Source: Falsigemmobacter intermedius | GTDB taxonomy: Bacteria > Pseudomonadota > Alphaproteobacteria > Rhodobacterales > Rhodobacteraceae | Assembly: GCF_004054105.1 (NCBI RefSeq) | Contig: NZ_SBLC01000015.1 | Span: 23,283-87,282 of the forward strand | DNA length: 64,000 bases | Direction of reading: 5' to 3' | In this document: positions 27,948 through 37,613 of the stretch, piece after piece | Layout: each line of letters begins with the position of its first letter | How positions within the stretch are numbered: position 1 is the stretch's first letter | Translations under genes and position numbers: made by a program | Notes under the pieces: generated by a model | Told to the model about the DNA's origin: nothing | The model's database searches: none | The model's input: the letters and a program-made list of their open reading frames with translations, nothing else

Positions 27948-29546
27948 ATGAACCGCCGCCCCGCCCTCCGCCGCATGGCAAAGCTCATTGCATTTTTTCT
28001 GTTCGAAATCATCATTGTGGCGGTTCTCTGGCAGGGGCTTGCCAATTTTGAATGCCAGCTGACCGGCGCTCAGGGCTTTTGCTTTTTCCTGCGCAGCCTG
28101 CCTGCAAGGGCGCTGGCGCTGCTGGCGGTCTGGGGGGTGATTCTGCTCGCCCGGCCCGGCATCCTGACGCGCTATTTCGAATTTGCCTCAGATCCGCCCG
28201 ACCGCCGGGCCAAATGGATGCATTTCGCCGGGGTAGCGCTGCTGCTGCTGCCTCTTTTCATCGGCCTGGGGCAGGATCTCTCGCCCTGGTTCCGCGCCCT
28301 GGCGGCCGTCTGGCTGACGGGGGCTTTGCTGGCCAGTCTGGGTGGCCTGCGCTGGATTGCCCCCGCCCGGGCCTGGAGCGCGGCGCTGCGCCCGGTCCTG
28401 CCCGCGCTGGTGCTGATCAGCATTCCGGCCTTTTTTGCCCCTGAGATCACCCAGGTCTTTCAAAAGCTCTGGACCGGGGATGCCACGCTGACGCTGGTGA
28501 CCTTTTATCTGGTCAGCGGGCTTTTGCAGATCGTGAACGGCACGGTGCTCAGCGATCCCTCGTCTCTGGTGATCGGCGCGGGAGAGTTCTTCGTCCGCAT
28601 CGCGCCCGAATGCTCCGGGGTTGAGGGGCTGGCCCTGGTGGGGGGCTTTCTTCTGCTTTATGCCGCGCTCTTTCGTCATCAGATCCGGCCGCTGCCCTAT
28701 TGGCTGATCGTGGTGCCGCTGGCACTTCTGGCCAGCTTTGTGCTGAATATTCTGCGGATCGCGGGTCTGGTGCTGATCGGGATCAACGGCAATCCGCATC
28801 TCGCGGTGGAGGGGTTTCACTCCTATGCGGGCTGGCTGTTTTTCACCCTGCTGGCGCTTTTGCTGATCTGGGCCGCGCAATCGCTGCCCTGGCTGCGCAA
28901 AAACCCCCTCCCGCGAGAGCGGGGCGAGGGGATGCGCAGCGACTGGCTGGCCGCGCGGATGCTGCCCTTCATCGCCTTTATGGTCATCTCAGCCCTGGTC
29001 ATGGCGGCCTTTCCGCATCCGGAACTGGGATATCCGCTGAAAGCCCTGGTCATGGCGGGGGCTTTGCTCTTCTTCCTGCCCGCGCTGCGCCGGCATGACT
29101 GGCACCCCGCGCTGCTGCCCATCTTTGCGGGTCTGGTGGTGGGGCTCGGCTGGTGGCTGGGCAACACCCGCGATGAGGCCGCCGGAGAGACACTTCTGGC
29201 GCAGCTGACCCTGCTGCCGGCACCGATCCTCGGGCTTTGGGTTTTGTGCCGCGCCGCCGGGACCACGCTGCTCGTGCCGGTGATCGAAGAGCTGTTCTTC
29301 CGCGGCTATCTGCAAAGCCGTCTGAGCCTGCCAGGGCCTGCGGGGGCAGTCATCGGACTGATGGCGACCTCGCTTCTCTTCGGGCTGCTGCACGGAAGGA
29401 TTCTGGCGGGCTTTCTGTCGGGCCTGGTTTTCGGCGCGCTGATGCTCTGGCGCGGACGGATTGCCGATCCGGTCTGGGCGCATATCGCCGCGAACGGGCT
29501 GATCGCCGTGATCGCGCTGATCACCCGCGATGTCGGGCTGATCTGA
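27948..29546 (+). CDS. xrtE: Exosortase E/protease fusion (VPEID-CTERM system)
   Basis: A 532-residue polytopic membrane protein. The N-terminal exosortase domain (about 1-310) has the transpeptidase-like triad: Cys222 in RIAPECSGVEGLAL, Arg270 in LNILRIAG and His291 in EGFHSYAGW. A linker (about 316-335) is encoded by a GC palindrome. The C-terminal CPBP/CAAX-type intramembrane protease domain (about 338-532) has Glu447-Glu448 in VIEELFFRGYLQ, His482 in FGLLHGRI, and His512/Asn516 in AHIAANGLI. This is the known exosortase E architecture. Its probable sole local substrate is encoded, convergently, right after it. GGAGAG precedes the ATG. Confidence 0.93.
   Translation: MNRRPALRRMAKLIAFFLFEIIIVAVLWQGLANFECQLTGAQGFCFFLRSLPARALALLAVWGVILLARPGILTRYFEFASDPPDRRAKWMHFAGVALLLLPLFIGLGQDLSPWFRALAAVWLTGALLASLGGLRWIAPARAWSAALRPVLPALVLISIPAFFAPEITQVFQKLWTGDATLTLVTFYLVSGLLQIVNGTVLSDPSSLVIGAGEFFVRIAPECSGVEGLALVGGFLLLYAALFRHQIRPLPYWLIVVPLALLASFVLNILRIAGLVLIGINGNPHLAVEGFHSYAGWLFFTLLALLLIWAAQSLPWLRKNPLPRERGEGMRSDWLAARMLPFIAFMVISALVMAAFPHPELGYPLKALVMAGALLFFLPALRRHDWHPALLPIFAGLVVGLGWWLGNTRDEAAGETLLAQLTLLPAPILGLWVLCRAAGTTLLVPVIEELFFRGYLQSRLSLPGPAGAVIGLMATSLLFGLLHGRILAGFLSGLVFGALMLWRGRIADPVWAHIAANGLIAVIALITRDVGLI
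28904..28931. repeat. GC palindromic element inside xrtE linker
   Basis: CCCCCTCCCGC and GCGGGGCGAGGGG flank a GAGA loop. It encodes LPRERGEG between the exosortase and protease domains. Short palindromic elements of this kind often occur between genes; an in-frame copy in a linker suggests insertion without loss of function (inference). Confidence 0.55.
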
Positions 29547-29552
29547 CGAAAA

Positions 29553-29577
29553 AACCGCAGCCCGGCGGGCTGCGGTT
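29553..29577. terminator. Bidirectional terminator between xrtE and the VPEID-CTERM gene
   Basis: CCGCAGCCC (29555-29563) pairs with GGGCTGCGG (29567-29575), flanked by A6 on the left (a T run for the minus strand) and TTCTG on the right. Confidence 0.85.
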
Positions 29578-29599
29578 CTGATCTTCAGGGAAAATCCGC

Positions 29600-29830
29600 T
29601 CAGGCGCGGCGGCGCGAGCGTTCCCAGGCAAAAGCCAGCGCTGCGAGAACCGCGGCAACGGCCAGTGCCGAGCTGGTGACATCAATTTCCGGCACGGTGG
29701 TCGCCGGCGGATGGTTCCCGTTGCCGAAGATCCATCCCCAGTTCCAGCTCCAGCTCCAGGTTTGAGCCATCGCCGGAACTGCGGTGGCCAGCAAAACGCC
29801 GGCCGCAGTCAGACTTTTCACGAAAGGCAT
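29600..29830 (-). CDS. VPEID-CTERM small protein, exosortase substrate
   Basis: A 76-residue precursor. A signal peptide (about 1-22, ending AVPAMA) is followed by an extraordinary stretch with Trp at 25, 27, 29, 31 and 33 separated by Ser/Asn/Gly, then GNGNHPPATT. The sorting signal starts at 46 with VPEID, followed by a 19-residue hydrophobic helix and the basic tail WERSRRR. This is the tripartite C-terminal signal recognised by exosortases, in its VPEID variant. After removal of both ends the product would be only about 23 residues. GGAG lies eight bases before the ATG. It is convergent with xrtE and downstream of ftsK. Confidence 0.93.
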   Translation of the reverse strand: MPFVKSLTAAGVLLATAVPAMAQTWSWSWNWGWIFGNGNHPPATTVPEIDVTSSALAVAAVLAALAFAWERSRRRA

Positions 29831-30051
29831 CTTAAATACTCCACAAAGGCGTAATCACATCCGCCGTAAACGCTACGCGCCCGCCCGGGCTTAAAATCAA
29901 GAGATTTTACTGCCCCCCGGGGAATACCACACCCTCAACCGGACCTCTGATGCGGCGGCTGATGTAATCACGCGGATGCGTGGTTAATCCCTTCCAAATA
30001 AGAAACAATCAGATCAGCCCTGGGTTGCGTTAACCACCCCTCTCCGCAACT

Positions 30052-30080
30052 AAAAAAGCGCAGCGAATCACTCGCTGCGC
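30052..30080 (-). terminator. Terminator of ftsK
   Basis: GCGCAGCGA (30058-30066) pairs with TCGCTGCGC (30072-30080); a run of six T follows on the minus strand. The rest of 29831-30106 holds the promoter of the VPEID-CTERM gene but no other gene. Confidence 0.85.
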
Positions 30081-30106
30081 CTTGTTTTGCTGGTGATCGG
30101 GGCCGC

Positions 30107-33100
30107 TCAGTGTTCCGGCAGCAGGATCTCGCGCTTGCCCACGTGGTTGGCAGAAGAGACGACGCCATTGTCTTCCATCTGCTCCACAAGGCGGGCGGCT
30201 TTCTGATAGCCGATGCCCAGTTTGCGCTGAATGTAAGAGGTCGAGCACTTGCGATCGCGGGCCACGATGGCCACGGCCTGATCGTAAAGCGCATCCTCTG
30301 AGTTCTCGCCACCGCCCAGACCAAGAATCTGGTCGATGTCATCGGCCTTCTCGTCGTCGGGGCCATCCACCACGCCCGACATATAGGTCGGCGGGCCGAA
30401 GCTCTTGAGATGGTTGACGATCTCTTCAACCTCTTCATCCGAGACGAAGGGACCGTGGATCCGGCTGATGCGGCCGCCACCGGCCATGTAAAGCATATCC
30501 CCCATGCCCAGAAGCTGCTCAGCGCCCATCTCACCCAGGATGGTCCGCGAGTCGATCTTCGATGTAACCTGGAAGGAAATCCGGGTCGGGAAGTTCGCCT
30601 TGATCGTCCCGGTGATGACGTCCACCGAAGGACGCTGCGTCGCCATGATGAGGTGGATCCCCGAGGCCCGCGCCATCTGCGCCAGGCGCTGGATGCAGGC
30701 TTCGATCTCTTTGCCCGCCACCATCATCAGGTCGGCCATCTCATCCACGATGACGACGATGTAGGGGAAGGGCTGCGGGGCAAATTCATCGGTCTCAAAG
30801 ACCGGATCGCCCGTCTCATCATCAAAGCCGGTCTGGATCGTGCGCTTGAACATCTCGCCCTTGGCCAGCGCCTCACGGACGCGGCCATTATAGCCTTCGA
30901 TGTTGCGCACGCCCATTTTGGACATTTTGCGGTAGCGCTCTTCCATCTCGCCCACGACCCATTTCAGGGCGACGACCGCCTTTTTCGGGTCGGTCACCAC
31001 GGGAGAGAGCAGATGCGGGATGCCGTCATAGACCGACAGTTCCAGCATCTTGGGGTCGATCATGATGAGGCGGCATTCTTCCGGCGTCAGCTTATAAAGC
31101 AGCGACAGGATCATGGTGTTGATCGCCACCGATTTACCCGAGCCCGTGGTCCCTGCGATCAGCAGGTGGGGCATCTTGGCAAGGTTGGCGATGATCGGCT
31201 CACCACCGATGTCTTTGCCGAGCGCCAGCGGCAGGCGCATATTGCTGTCGCCAAAATCACGCGCGGTCAGGATCTCGCGCAGCACGACCTTTTCACGGTG
31301 CACATTCGGCAGTTCGATCCCGATCACGGAGCGGCCCGGAACCGTCGAAACACGGGCCGAGAGCGCCGACATGGACCGTGCGATGTCATCCGACAGGCCG
31401 ATCACGCGGCTGGCTTTCAGACCCGGCGCGGGCTCCAGCTCATACATGGTGACCACGGGGCCGGGGCGGACCGAGACGATCTCGCCTTTGACGCCATAGT
31501 CCTCCAGCACCGATTCCAGCATGCGGGCATTGTCTTCCAACTGCTCATCAGAGAGGTGATGACGCTCAATGCTGGCCGGATTGGTCAGAAGCGACAGCGG
31601 CGGGGCCTCATAGGCAGCCGTCACGCGATCCTCAAAGGTGACCGGCGCGCGCATCGGCGGAGCGGCAGGCGCTGCGGCGACGGGGCGGGGGGCTGCGACC
31701 GGGGCGGCGGGCGCCGCTGCGGTCGGGCGGCGCAGAACCGGGGCCGCAGGCGCGGCACCGCGACGGATGTCGGGGGCGACCATGGGCGCGGCCTGAACGG
31801 CTGCGGGCGCGCGCAGCGCAGGGGCGGAAGCGGCTTCCCAGGCAGCGTCTTCATCCGCCTCTTCGTCATAGTCAAAATCATCTGCCGGCCCGGCGGCGCT
31901 GAGAACCGGCTCACGGCGCAGATCAATGCGGCGGCCCGGAGCGGCCGTCATCGGCGGCTCTTCGCTGCGCGCGATCACCGGGGCGCGCAGATCTTCGTCC
32001 TCAAATTCACTGCCGTCTCCGTCATAGCCGGTCCAGGACAGATCTTCCCCCGCCTCAATCACGGCATCATAGCTGCCGGTCTCATCAGGGGCTTCCAGCT
32101 CAAAGGCGTCTTCATACTGTGGGGCGCGCTGGGCCGCTGCCATGGGCTGAGCCGGTTGGGCAGCATAAGAAGGTGCAGGCGCGGGACCAGGGCTGACCGC
32201 AAGGCGCATCGGCGCTTCGGGCACCATGGCCGCAGCCGTCTGAGCCGCAGCCGCGCTGCCCGCGACAGCCGCAGCCGCGCCGGCAACCGCATCGCGGGCC
32301 GAGATCTGCCGCGCCTGGGCCGCAGCCACCGCGCGCGAGACCGCCGGATGAACCGGCACATCGCCCCGTCCGCGCTGAACCGGCGGCTCAATCCGGCCGC
32401 CGGGGGCGACTGCGGGCGCTGCTGCCGCACGGGATTTGGCGCGGATGGCGTCATTGATGCGCTCACGGATCCGGTCTGGTGTCGGCGCCTCAACCGCGCT
32501 GGCATGCGCGGCGGGTTCTACCAGCTCCGGCTCGGGCGCGCGACGGATCAGGCCCTCAACCCGGGCCCGCAGCGAGCGCACGGCCTCCCCTGCCCCGCTC
32601 TGGGGCGCGTGTTGGGGGGCGTAGCCCGCGGGTGCACGGCTTTCCATGCGCGGCTCAGCGGTCAGACGTGGCGCCGCGCCACGCAGACGCGGCGCAGGGG
32701 CGACGGGGATGTCAAAATCCTCATCATCCACCACTGCATCACGCTGCGCACGGCGGGCGGCGTATTTCTCACGCATGCGGCCACCCAGATCGGTGGCACC
32801 CGAGGCGGCCCGCAGGCCGAGCTTTTGCAAAGCGCTCAGCAGCCAGCCATAGGCCACAATGCTGCCAAACATCAGGAACCGCCCGATGCTGCGCAGCTCT
32901 GCCCGGTCAAAGCCCAGCGAGAAAAGCCCGGTGGCGATCATCGCCCCGGCCAGCAGAACGGCGGCAATTTTCAGCGCCACGCCCGCACTCAGCGGAGCAA
33001 CCCCGATCAGCGCGCCAAGGATGGTGTCACCGAAAAGCCCGCCCAGGCCAAAGCTGTGCACCCAGGTCCCGCCCGGCACATGGGTCGCCGCATAGGCGGA

Positions 33101-33466
33101 GGCCGCAATCACGAAAGTCCAGCCAAAGAACGCCCGGCCGAGCGCCCGGTCCGAGCCGCGGTGCAGGATGAAGCGCACGCCCCAGCCCGCCACCAGCAAG
33201 GGCAAAGTCCAGGCGGCCTTACCGATGATAATCACCAGCGTCGAGGAAATCGCCGCCCCAAGCCGGCCAAAGAAATTCTGCGCCGGTTCATCCGTGGCGA
33301 CCATCCAGCCGGGATCATCGGGCGAATACGTGCTCAGCATCAGCCCCAGGCCAAGGCCCGTAACAATCAGCAGAAGGCCCAGCAGCTCCCGGCCGCGCCG
33401 CTCCACCATCGCCTGGGTGTTGCGATCCAGAAGCGGATCGCGCTGCCTTGCGTTGTAACTCGCCAT
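30107..33466 (-). CDS. ftsK: DNA translocase FtsK
   Basis: A 1119-residue septal DNA pump for chromosome segregation and dimer resolution. The N-terminal membrane domain (about 25-200) has four helices. A long Ala/Pro-rich low-complexity linker (about 230-620) follows. The motor then has Walker [15 protein letters not shown] (about 770), Walker [12 protein letters not shown] (about 904) and the [13 protein letters not shown] motif. The C-terminal gamma winged helix (about 1055-1119; [24 protein letters not shown]) reads KOPS sites and contacts XerD in other species. In many relatives lolA follows ftsK; here the VPEID-CTERM gene takes that place. Confidence 0.97.
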   Translation of the reverse strand: MASYNARQRDPLLDRNTQAMVERRGRELLGLLLIVTGLGLGLMLSTYSPDDPGWMVATDEPAQNFFGRLGAAISSTLVIIIGKAAWTLPLLVAGWGVRFILHRGSDRALGRAFFGWTFVIAASAYAATHVPGGTWVHSFGLGGLFGDTILGALIGVAPLSAGVALKIAAVLLAGAMIATGLFSLGFDRAELRSIGRFLMFGSIVAYGWLLSALQKLGLRAASGATDLGGRMREKYAARRAQRDAVVDDEDFDIPVAPAPRLRGAAPRLTAEPRMESRAPAGYAPQHAPQSGAGEAVRSLRARVEGLIRRAPEPELVEPAAHASAVEAPTPDRIRERINDAIRAKSRAAAAPAVAPGGRIEPPVQRGRGDVPVHPAVSRAVAAAQARQISARDAVAGAAAAVAGSAAAAQTAAAMVPEAPMRLAVSPGPAPAPSYAAQPAQPMAAAQRAPQYEDAFELEAPDETGSYDAVIEAGEDLSWTGYDGDGSEFEDEDLRAPVIARSEEPPMTAAPGRRIDLRREPVLSAAGPADDFDYDEEADEDAAWEAASAPALRAPAAVQAAPMVAPDIRRGAAPAAPVLRRPTAAAPAAPVAAPRPVAAAPAAPPMRAPVTFEDRVTAAYEAPPLSLLTNPASIERHHLSDEQLEDNARMLESVLEDYGVKGEIVSVRPGPVVTMYELEPAPGLKASRVIGLSDDIARSMSALSARVSTVPGRSVIGIELPNVHREKVVLREILTARDFGDSNMRLPLALGKDIGGEPIIANLAKMPHLLIAGTTGSGKSVAINTMILSLLYKLTPEECRLIMIDPKMLELSVYDGIPHLLSPVVTDPKKAVVALKWVVGEMEERYRKMSKMGVRNIEGYNGRVREALAKGEMFKRTIQTGFDDETGDPVFETDEFAPQPFPYIVVIVDEMADLMMVAGKEIEACIQRLAQMARASGIHLIMATQRPSVDVITGTIKANFPTRISFQVTSKIDSRTILGEMGAEQLLGMGDMLYMAGGGRISRIHGPFVSDEEVEEIVNHLKSFGPPTYMSGVVDGPDDEKADDIDQILGLGGGENSEDALYDQAVAIVARDRKCSTSYIQRKLGIGYQKAARLVEQMEDNGVVSSANHVGKREILLPEH

Positions 33467-33476
33467 GCGGTCAACC

Positions 33477-34655
33477 TCAGCCGTAGAGGCAATCGCGAAT
33501 CCGTTCGAGGCCGCGACGCGTTTCGTCCGCAGGGGCCACGAGGGCTGCCCTGATATACTCTTTACCCGGATTTTCGCCGTTTACCGTCTGCGCCAGATAA
33601 GCGCCGGGCAGAACCCGCACGCCGGTCTCCTGCCAGAGCTTCACCGCAGCGGCTTCGCCGTCTTCAACCGGCAACCACAGGAAGAAGCCGCCATCCGGCA
33701 TGGTCACGCCCTGATGGCCCGCAAAAACGGCCTCGGCATCGCGGAACTTCGCCTGATAAAGGGCGCGGTTGGCGACGACATGGTCTTCGTCCTGGTAAAG
33801 CCGTTCGGCCACCGCCTGCAGCGGCAGCGGCACAGCCGCCCCGGCATAGGACTTCAACTGGCGCATTTCTTTGATGGATTTAACGCCGCCCGCCACAAAG
33901 CCCGTCCGCAGACCCGGCACGTTGGAGCGTTTCGACAGCGAGTTGAAGACCACCACCCGCTCCGGATCCGCACCATGGCGATCGGCCACTTCCAGAAGGC
34001 CCGGCGGCGGGGTCAGACGCCAGATCTCAGAATAGCATTCATCGCAGAAAACCTGGAAATCATGCTTCTCGGCCAGATCGAGCAGATCGGCCAGATATTC
34101 TGCCGAAGCCACCACACCCTGCGGGTTCGCAGGCGAGCAGATATAGGCCACCGTGGTCCGGTCGAGAATTTCTGCCGGCAGGCTGCGGTAATCCGGCAAA
34201 AAGCCGGTCGAGGCCCCGGCAGGCACATAGACAGGCTCTGCCCCGCCGGTCAGACCCGCGATCATATAGACCGGGAAGAAGGGATTCGGCATCAGAACCA
34301 CGGGGCGTTTGCCGTTCTTCATCTCGGGCGACAGCGCCAGAAGCGCATTGAAGAGCGCCTCTTTTGAGCCATTGGCCACCATCAGACGATTTTCCGGCAC
34401 GCTCGCGCCATAGCGGCGGCCGATCCAGCCGGAGATGGCGCTCAGAAGCCCTGGCGCGCCCTCGGCTGGCGGATATTTCGCAAATCCGCCAAGGCTTTCG
34501 GCCAAAGCCTGACCGACAAACTCCGGAAAGGGATGCTGCGGCTCGCCCAGCGTCATCGACAGGGGCGTACCACCTGCCGGCAGATGATCAAGCAGCGTCC
34601 TCAGACGCGGGAATGCATACTCCGGAAGATCGGAGAACCGCTCAGGAAAAGCCAT
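33477..34655 (-). CDS. dapC: Class I/II aminotransferase, probably succinyl-diaminopimelate transaminase
   Basis: A 392-residue fold-type I PLP enzyme. PLP contacts are visible: [22 protein letters not shown] (Asn), CDECYSEIW (Asp, Tyr) and the Schiff-base lysine in [13 protein letters not shown] (about residue 240), with a C-terminal arginine in EYIRAALV. The GLRTGFV and SLSKRSN pattern is that of DapC-type enzymes in lysine and peptidoglycan synthesis; other N-acyl amino acid transaminases remain possible. It lies 10 bp upstream of ftsK in the same direction, so probably in one transcript. Confidence 0.8.
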   Translation of the reverse strand: MAFPERFSDLPEYAFPRLRTLLDHLPAGGTPLSMTLGEPQHPFPEFVGQALAESLGGFAKYPPAEGAPGLLSAISGWIGRRYGASVPENRLMVANGSKEALFNALLALSPEMKNGKRPVVLMPNPFFPVYMIAGLTGGAEPVYVPAGASTGFLPDYRSLPAEILDRTTVAYICSPANPQGVVASAEYLADLLDLAEKHDFQVFCDECYSEIWRLTPPPGLLEVADRHGADPERVVVFNSLSKRSNVPGLRTGFVAGGVKSIKEMRQLKSYAGAAVPLPLQAVAERLYQDEDHVVANRALYQAKFRDAEAVFAGHQGVTMPDGGFFLWLPVEDGEAAAVKLWQETGVRVLPGAYLAQTVNGENPGKEYIRAALVAPADETRRGLERIRDCLYG

Positions 34656-34795
34656 GACTGCGCCTCGGGTCTTTCGGGGTCATCGCGCCCCGTTCCAGCC
34701 CAAACTCTAACTGCCTTTTACAGTTGGGTCCAGAAAAAGCCCGCAATCTGCAACAGTTGCGTGACTGAAATGGCACGGACCAGGCAGCGCGGCGC

Positions 34796-35005
34796 TCAGT
34801 CGATTTCGCGCGCTTCCGAGACCAGCATGACCGGAATGCCACCGCGCACGGGGAAGGCGAGATGAGCCGCCCGGCTGATCAACTCCTGGTTGGTGCTGTC
34901 CCAGGAGAGCGGTGCACGGGTCACCGGGCAGACCAGGACCTCCAGCATATGGCGGTCAAAAGCGCTTTGGGCCGGGATATCTTCGGGGCGGTCGGTGGTG
35001 GTCAT
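34796..35005 (-). CDS. Trm112-family small protein
   Basis: A 69-residue Trm112-like (COG2835) protein, with the characteristic [15 protein letters not shown] and [15 protein letters not shown]. It keeps only one of the cysteines of zinc-binding members. In eukaryotes Trm112 activates methyltransferases; the bacterial role is not settled. Its ATG overlaps the stop of the upstream Lon-substrate-binding gene (ATGA), so the two are coupled. Confidence 0.88.
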   Translation of the reverse strand: MTTTDRPEDIPAQSAFDRHMLEVLVCPVTRAPLSWDSTNQELISRAAHLAFPVRGGIPVMLVSEAREID

Positions 35006-35649
35006 TGCAGGTTTTCCTCAGGCTCAGGTCCGGCGTGAAGGGCATATTCGATCAGCGCGATCAGCGCCTCACGGCGGTCAGAGAGGGTCGGCGCTTCAAG
35101 AAGCGCCTGTTTGTCGCCCGGCCCAAAGGGGCAAAGCATGGAAATGGCGTTGATCAAAAGCTCATCCCCCGCCTCCGACAGCGCCGCCCATTCGGTCTGA
35201 AGCTGCCGCGCCTCGAAGAAACGGCGCAAAAGCGGGATAAATCGGCCCCGGTCGAGGCCGGGATCACTCTCAGCCCCCGCGCGGTCGGCGGTGAAATCCG
35301 CCCAGTCCACCCGCGCGCGCCGCCAGGGCTGAAAGCCCGACTGCTCATCAAGCAGCCGGAACCGCGAGATCCCGGTCAGCGTGATCAGATATCGCCCGTC
35401 CCCGGTTTCCGTGAACTGGGTGATGCGGCCCGCACAGCCAATCGGCACCACCGGGCCGTTTCCGTCATCGCGTTCTTCTCGCGGCTGGATCATCCCGATG
35501 ATGCGCTCCGGCGTGCGGATCGCCTCTTCGACCATGGCAAGGTAGCGCGGCTCAAAGATATGCAGCGGCAGACGCCCGCGCGGCAGCAAAAGCGCCCCCG
35601 GCAGCGGAAACAGCGGGATTATCCCCGGCAGATCACCCTGAAGCGTCAA
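35002..35649 (-). CDS. Lon-substrate-binding (LAN) domain protein, TTG start
   Basis: A 215-residue protein made almost entirely of the LON N-terminal substrate-binding domain, starting [21 protein letters not shown] and [14 protein letters not shown]. There is no ATPase or protease domain, so it is not Lon itself. The open frame extends upstream, but family members begin near here; TTG at 35649 has AAGGA six bases before it. It is clustered with a YbbN-type thioredoxin upstream and Trm112-like downstream, a grouping known in alphaproteobacteria. Confidence 0.85.
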   Translation of the reverse strand: MTLQGDLPGIIPLFPLPGALLLPRGRLPLHIFEPRYLAMVEEAIRTPERIIGMIQPREERDDGNGPVVPIGCAGRITQFTETGDGRYLITLTGISRFRLLDEQSGFQPWRRARVDWADFTADRAGAESDPGLDRGRFIPLLRRFFEARQLQTEWAALSEAGDELLINAISMLCPFGPGDKQALLEAPTLSDRREALIALIEYALHAGPEPEENLQ

Positions 35650-35705
35650 CGCCCGTCCTTTCTGTGGCGGGCAGCGGGCCGCAAAGCCCCCTGCCCCGTT
35701 CCGTC

Positions 35706-36614
35706 TCAGGCAAAAATCATCGACGACAGACGACGACGGCCCTTCAGGACAATCGGGTCCTGGGGCTTGAGCGCGTCGAAAATCGTGAAGAGCTGCGCAC
35801 GCGCCGCGCCCTCGTTCCACTCACGGTCACGGCGGAAGAGTTCAAGAAGCTGGTCCACAGCACCTTCAACATCACCCGATGCATGCAGCGCCAGCGCCAG
35901 ATCAAACCGCGCCTGCGGGTTGGCGGGATCGGCTTCAACCTGCGCGGTCAGCTCCGCCACAGGGCCGGCCTCAGCCGCCTGAAGCGCCAGATCGAGCTGC
36001 GCCTTCGCGCCTTCCCAGTCCTTTGAGGCGCGGATGGACGGAGGCGCGCTTTCCAGGATCTCAGCCGCGCGGGTGGTGTCGCCCAGGGCCAGATGCGCCC
36101 GGGCGATGCCCGCAAACGCCACCGAGCTGGTCGGATCTTCTTCAAAGATCGCCGCAAAGGTTTCCGCCGCATCCGCGGCATCCCCGTCAGCGAGCATTCC
36201 TTCCGCCGCCTCAATCGCCTCAGCCAGACCACCGTCACCGGCAAGGGCTGCGATCTTATCGACGAATTTCGTGATCTCAGACCCCGGCAGCGCGCCCTGG
36301 AAGCCATCCACCGGCTGGCCTTTGAAGAAGGCATAGACCGTGGGGATCGACTGAATGCGCAGCTGGCCTGCGATCATCTGGTTCTGGTCCACATCGACCT
36401 TGACCATTTTCACCCGACCTTTGGCCGCGATCACCGCTGCCTCGAGCGCGGGGCCAAGGGTTTTGCAGGGGCCACACCAGGGCGCCCAGAAATCCACGAT
36501 AACCGGCACCTCCTGCGAGGCGTCGATCACATCCTGCATGAAGGTGGCTTCCGAGGTGTCTTTGATCAGATCACTGCTGACAGCCTGCGGTTTCGTATCT
36601 GCGAAGCCGAACAT
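35706..36614 (-). CDS. Thioredoxin-TPR protein, YbbN/CnoX type
   Basis: A 302-residue protein. The N-terminal thioredoxin domain (about 18-125) has an intact WCGPC active site (Cys47, Cys50), where E. coli CnoX has a redox-altered motif. It is followed by TPR-like repeats (about 128-290). Relatives protect substrates from overoxidation and pass them to GroEL or DnaK (family knowledge). It is 56 bp upstream of the LAN-domain gene in the same strand. Confidence 0.9.
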   Translation of the reverse strand: MFGFADTKPQAVSSDLIKDTSEATFMQDVIDASQEVPVIVDFWAPWCGPCKTLGPALEAAVIAAKGRVKMVKVDVDQNQMIAGQLRIQSIPTVYAFFKGQPVDGFQGALPGSEITKFVDKIAALAGDGGLAEAIEAAEGMLADGDAADAAETFAAIFEEDPTSSVAFAGIARAHLALGDTTRAAEILESAPPSIRASKDWEGAKAQLDLALQAAEAGPVAELTAQVEADPANPQARFDLALALHASGDVEGAVDQLLELFRRDREWNEGAARAQLFTIFDALKPQDPIVLKGRRRLSSMIFA

Positions 36615-36710
36615 CCGTCCCCTCCTGGAAAAAGTCTTTGACCCTATATGCGCCCGCCCGCCCCGCCTGCCAAGAGGGGCCGGGCGCGGCGCTGGGACCG
36701 TCGGGTTGGA

Positions 36711-37499
36711 TCAGAGATCGAAGGTCGCAAAAACCGGAACGTGATCAGAGGGTTGCTCCCAGCCGCGGGTCGCACGCAGGATGCGGCTGGAATGCGCCGA
36801 AGCCCGGATGTCGCCGGTGGCCCAGATGTGATCGAGACGACGGCCCTTGTCGGCCGCATCCCAGTCCGGCGAGCGGTAAGACCACCAGGAATAAAGCTTG
36901 CCCGAGGGGATATCCTGACGGGTCACATCGGCCCAGCCGCCTGCCTCCATCACATCGGTCAGGTGGTTCACCTCAACCGGCGTGTGGCTGACGATTTTCA
37001 GCAGTTTCTTGTGATCCCAGACGTCATCTTCCCGCGGCGCGATGTTCAGATCGCCCACCAGGATCGACTTCTGCGGCTTTTCTTCCGCAAAGACGTCACG
37101 CATCTCGGTCAGAAAATCGAGCTTCTGGCCGAATTTGATGTTCTGCTCACGGTCCGGGATATCGCCGCCTGCGGGGACGTAGAAATTGTGGATCACCACG
37201 CCGTTCTCCAGCCGCGCTGCCACATGGCGGGCATGGCCCAGGGCCGCATAATCGCGGTCGCCCGCATCCTCAAGCGGCAGTTTTGACAGGATCGCCACGC
37301 CGTTATAGCCCTTCTGGCCGCGCGCGACGACATGGGTATAGCCAAGCGCGCGAAAGGCCTCGAGCGGCATCTTATCGACCGGAGATTTGATCTCCTGGAG
37401 GCACAGAATATCGGGGGTTTCCTCGCCCAGCAGGCGCGTCACCTGAGCCTCGCGCAGACGCACGGAGTTGATGTTCCAGGTGGCTAGGGTGAAGGGCAT
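36711..37499 (-). CDS. xth: Exodeoxyribonuclease III
   Basis: A 262-residue AP endonuclease/exonuclease of base-excision repair. Active-site residues are seen in TLATWNINSVRLR (Asn), CLQEIKSP (metal Glu), NFYVPAGG (Tyr), VGDLNIAPREDDVWD (Asp, Asn), DHIWATGDI and the final PSDHVPVFATFDL (Asp-His). The start at 37499 is the ATG giving the MPFTLATWN N-terminus. Confidence 0.96.
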   Translation of the reverse strand: MPFTLATWNINSVRLREAQVTRLLGEETPDILCLQEIKSPVDKMPLEAFRALGYTHVVARGQKGYNGVAILSKLPLEDAGDRDYAALGHARHVAARLENGVVIHNFYVPAGGDIPDREQNIKFGQKLDFLTEMRDVFAEEKPQKSILVGDLNIAPREDDVWDHKKLLKIVSHTPVEVNHLTDVMEAGGWADVTRQDIPSGKLYSWWSYRSPDWDAADKGRRLDHIWATGDIRASAHSSRILRATRGWEQPSDHVPVFATFDL

Positions 37500-37573
37500 G
37501 GGGGTCTCCGGCCGCAAAGGTTCGGGCGGAGATTAGCCGGGGGGCAGCAGCGAGACCAGCCCGGAGCCTGCGT

Positions 37574-37605
37574 AAAAACGCCCGGAGCGCAGGGCACTCC
37601 GGGCG
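37574..37605 (-). terminator. Terminator of the response regulator gene
   Basis: CGCCCGGAG (37579-37587) pairs with CTCCGGGCG (37597-37605), followed by TTTTT on the minus strand. Confidence 0.8.
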
Positions 37606-37613
37606 GTCACTCG

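Noticed and set aside
30410..33553. 1047-codon plus-strand open frame antisense to ftsK
   Set aside because: It is a composition shadow of the GC-rich ftsK sequence, with low-complexity Arg/Gly/His-rich translation and no recognisable domain.
35002..35820. Longer N-terminus for the LAN-domain protein
   Set aside because: The added residues overlap the end of the thioredoxin gene and have no homology; the TTG start at 35649 has a ribosome site and fits the family.
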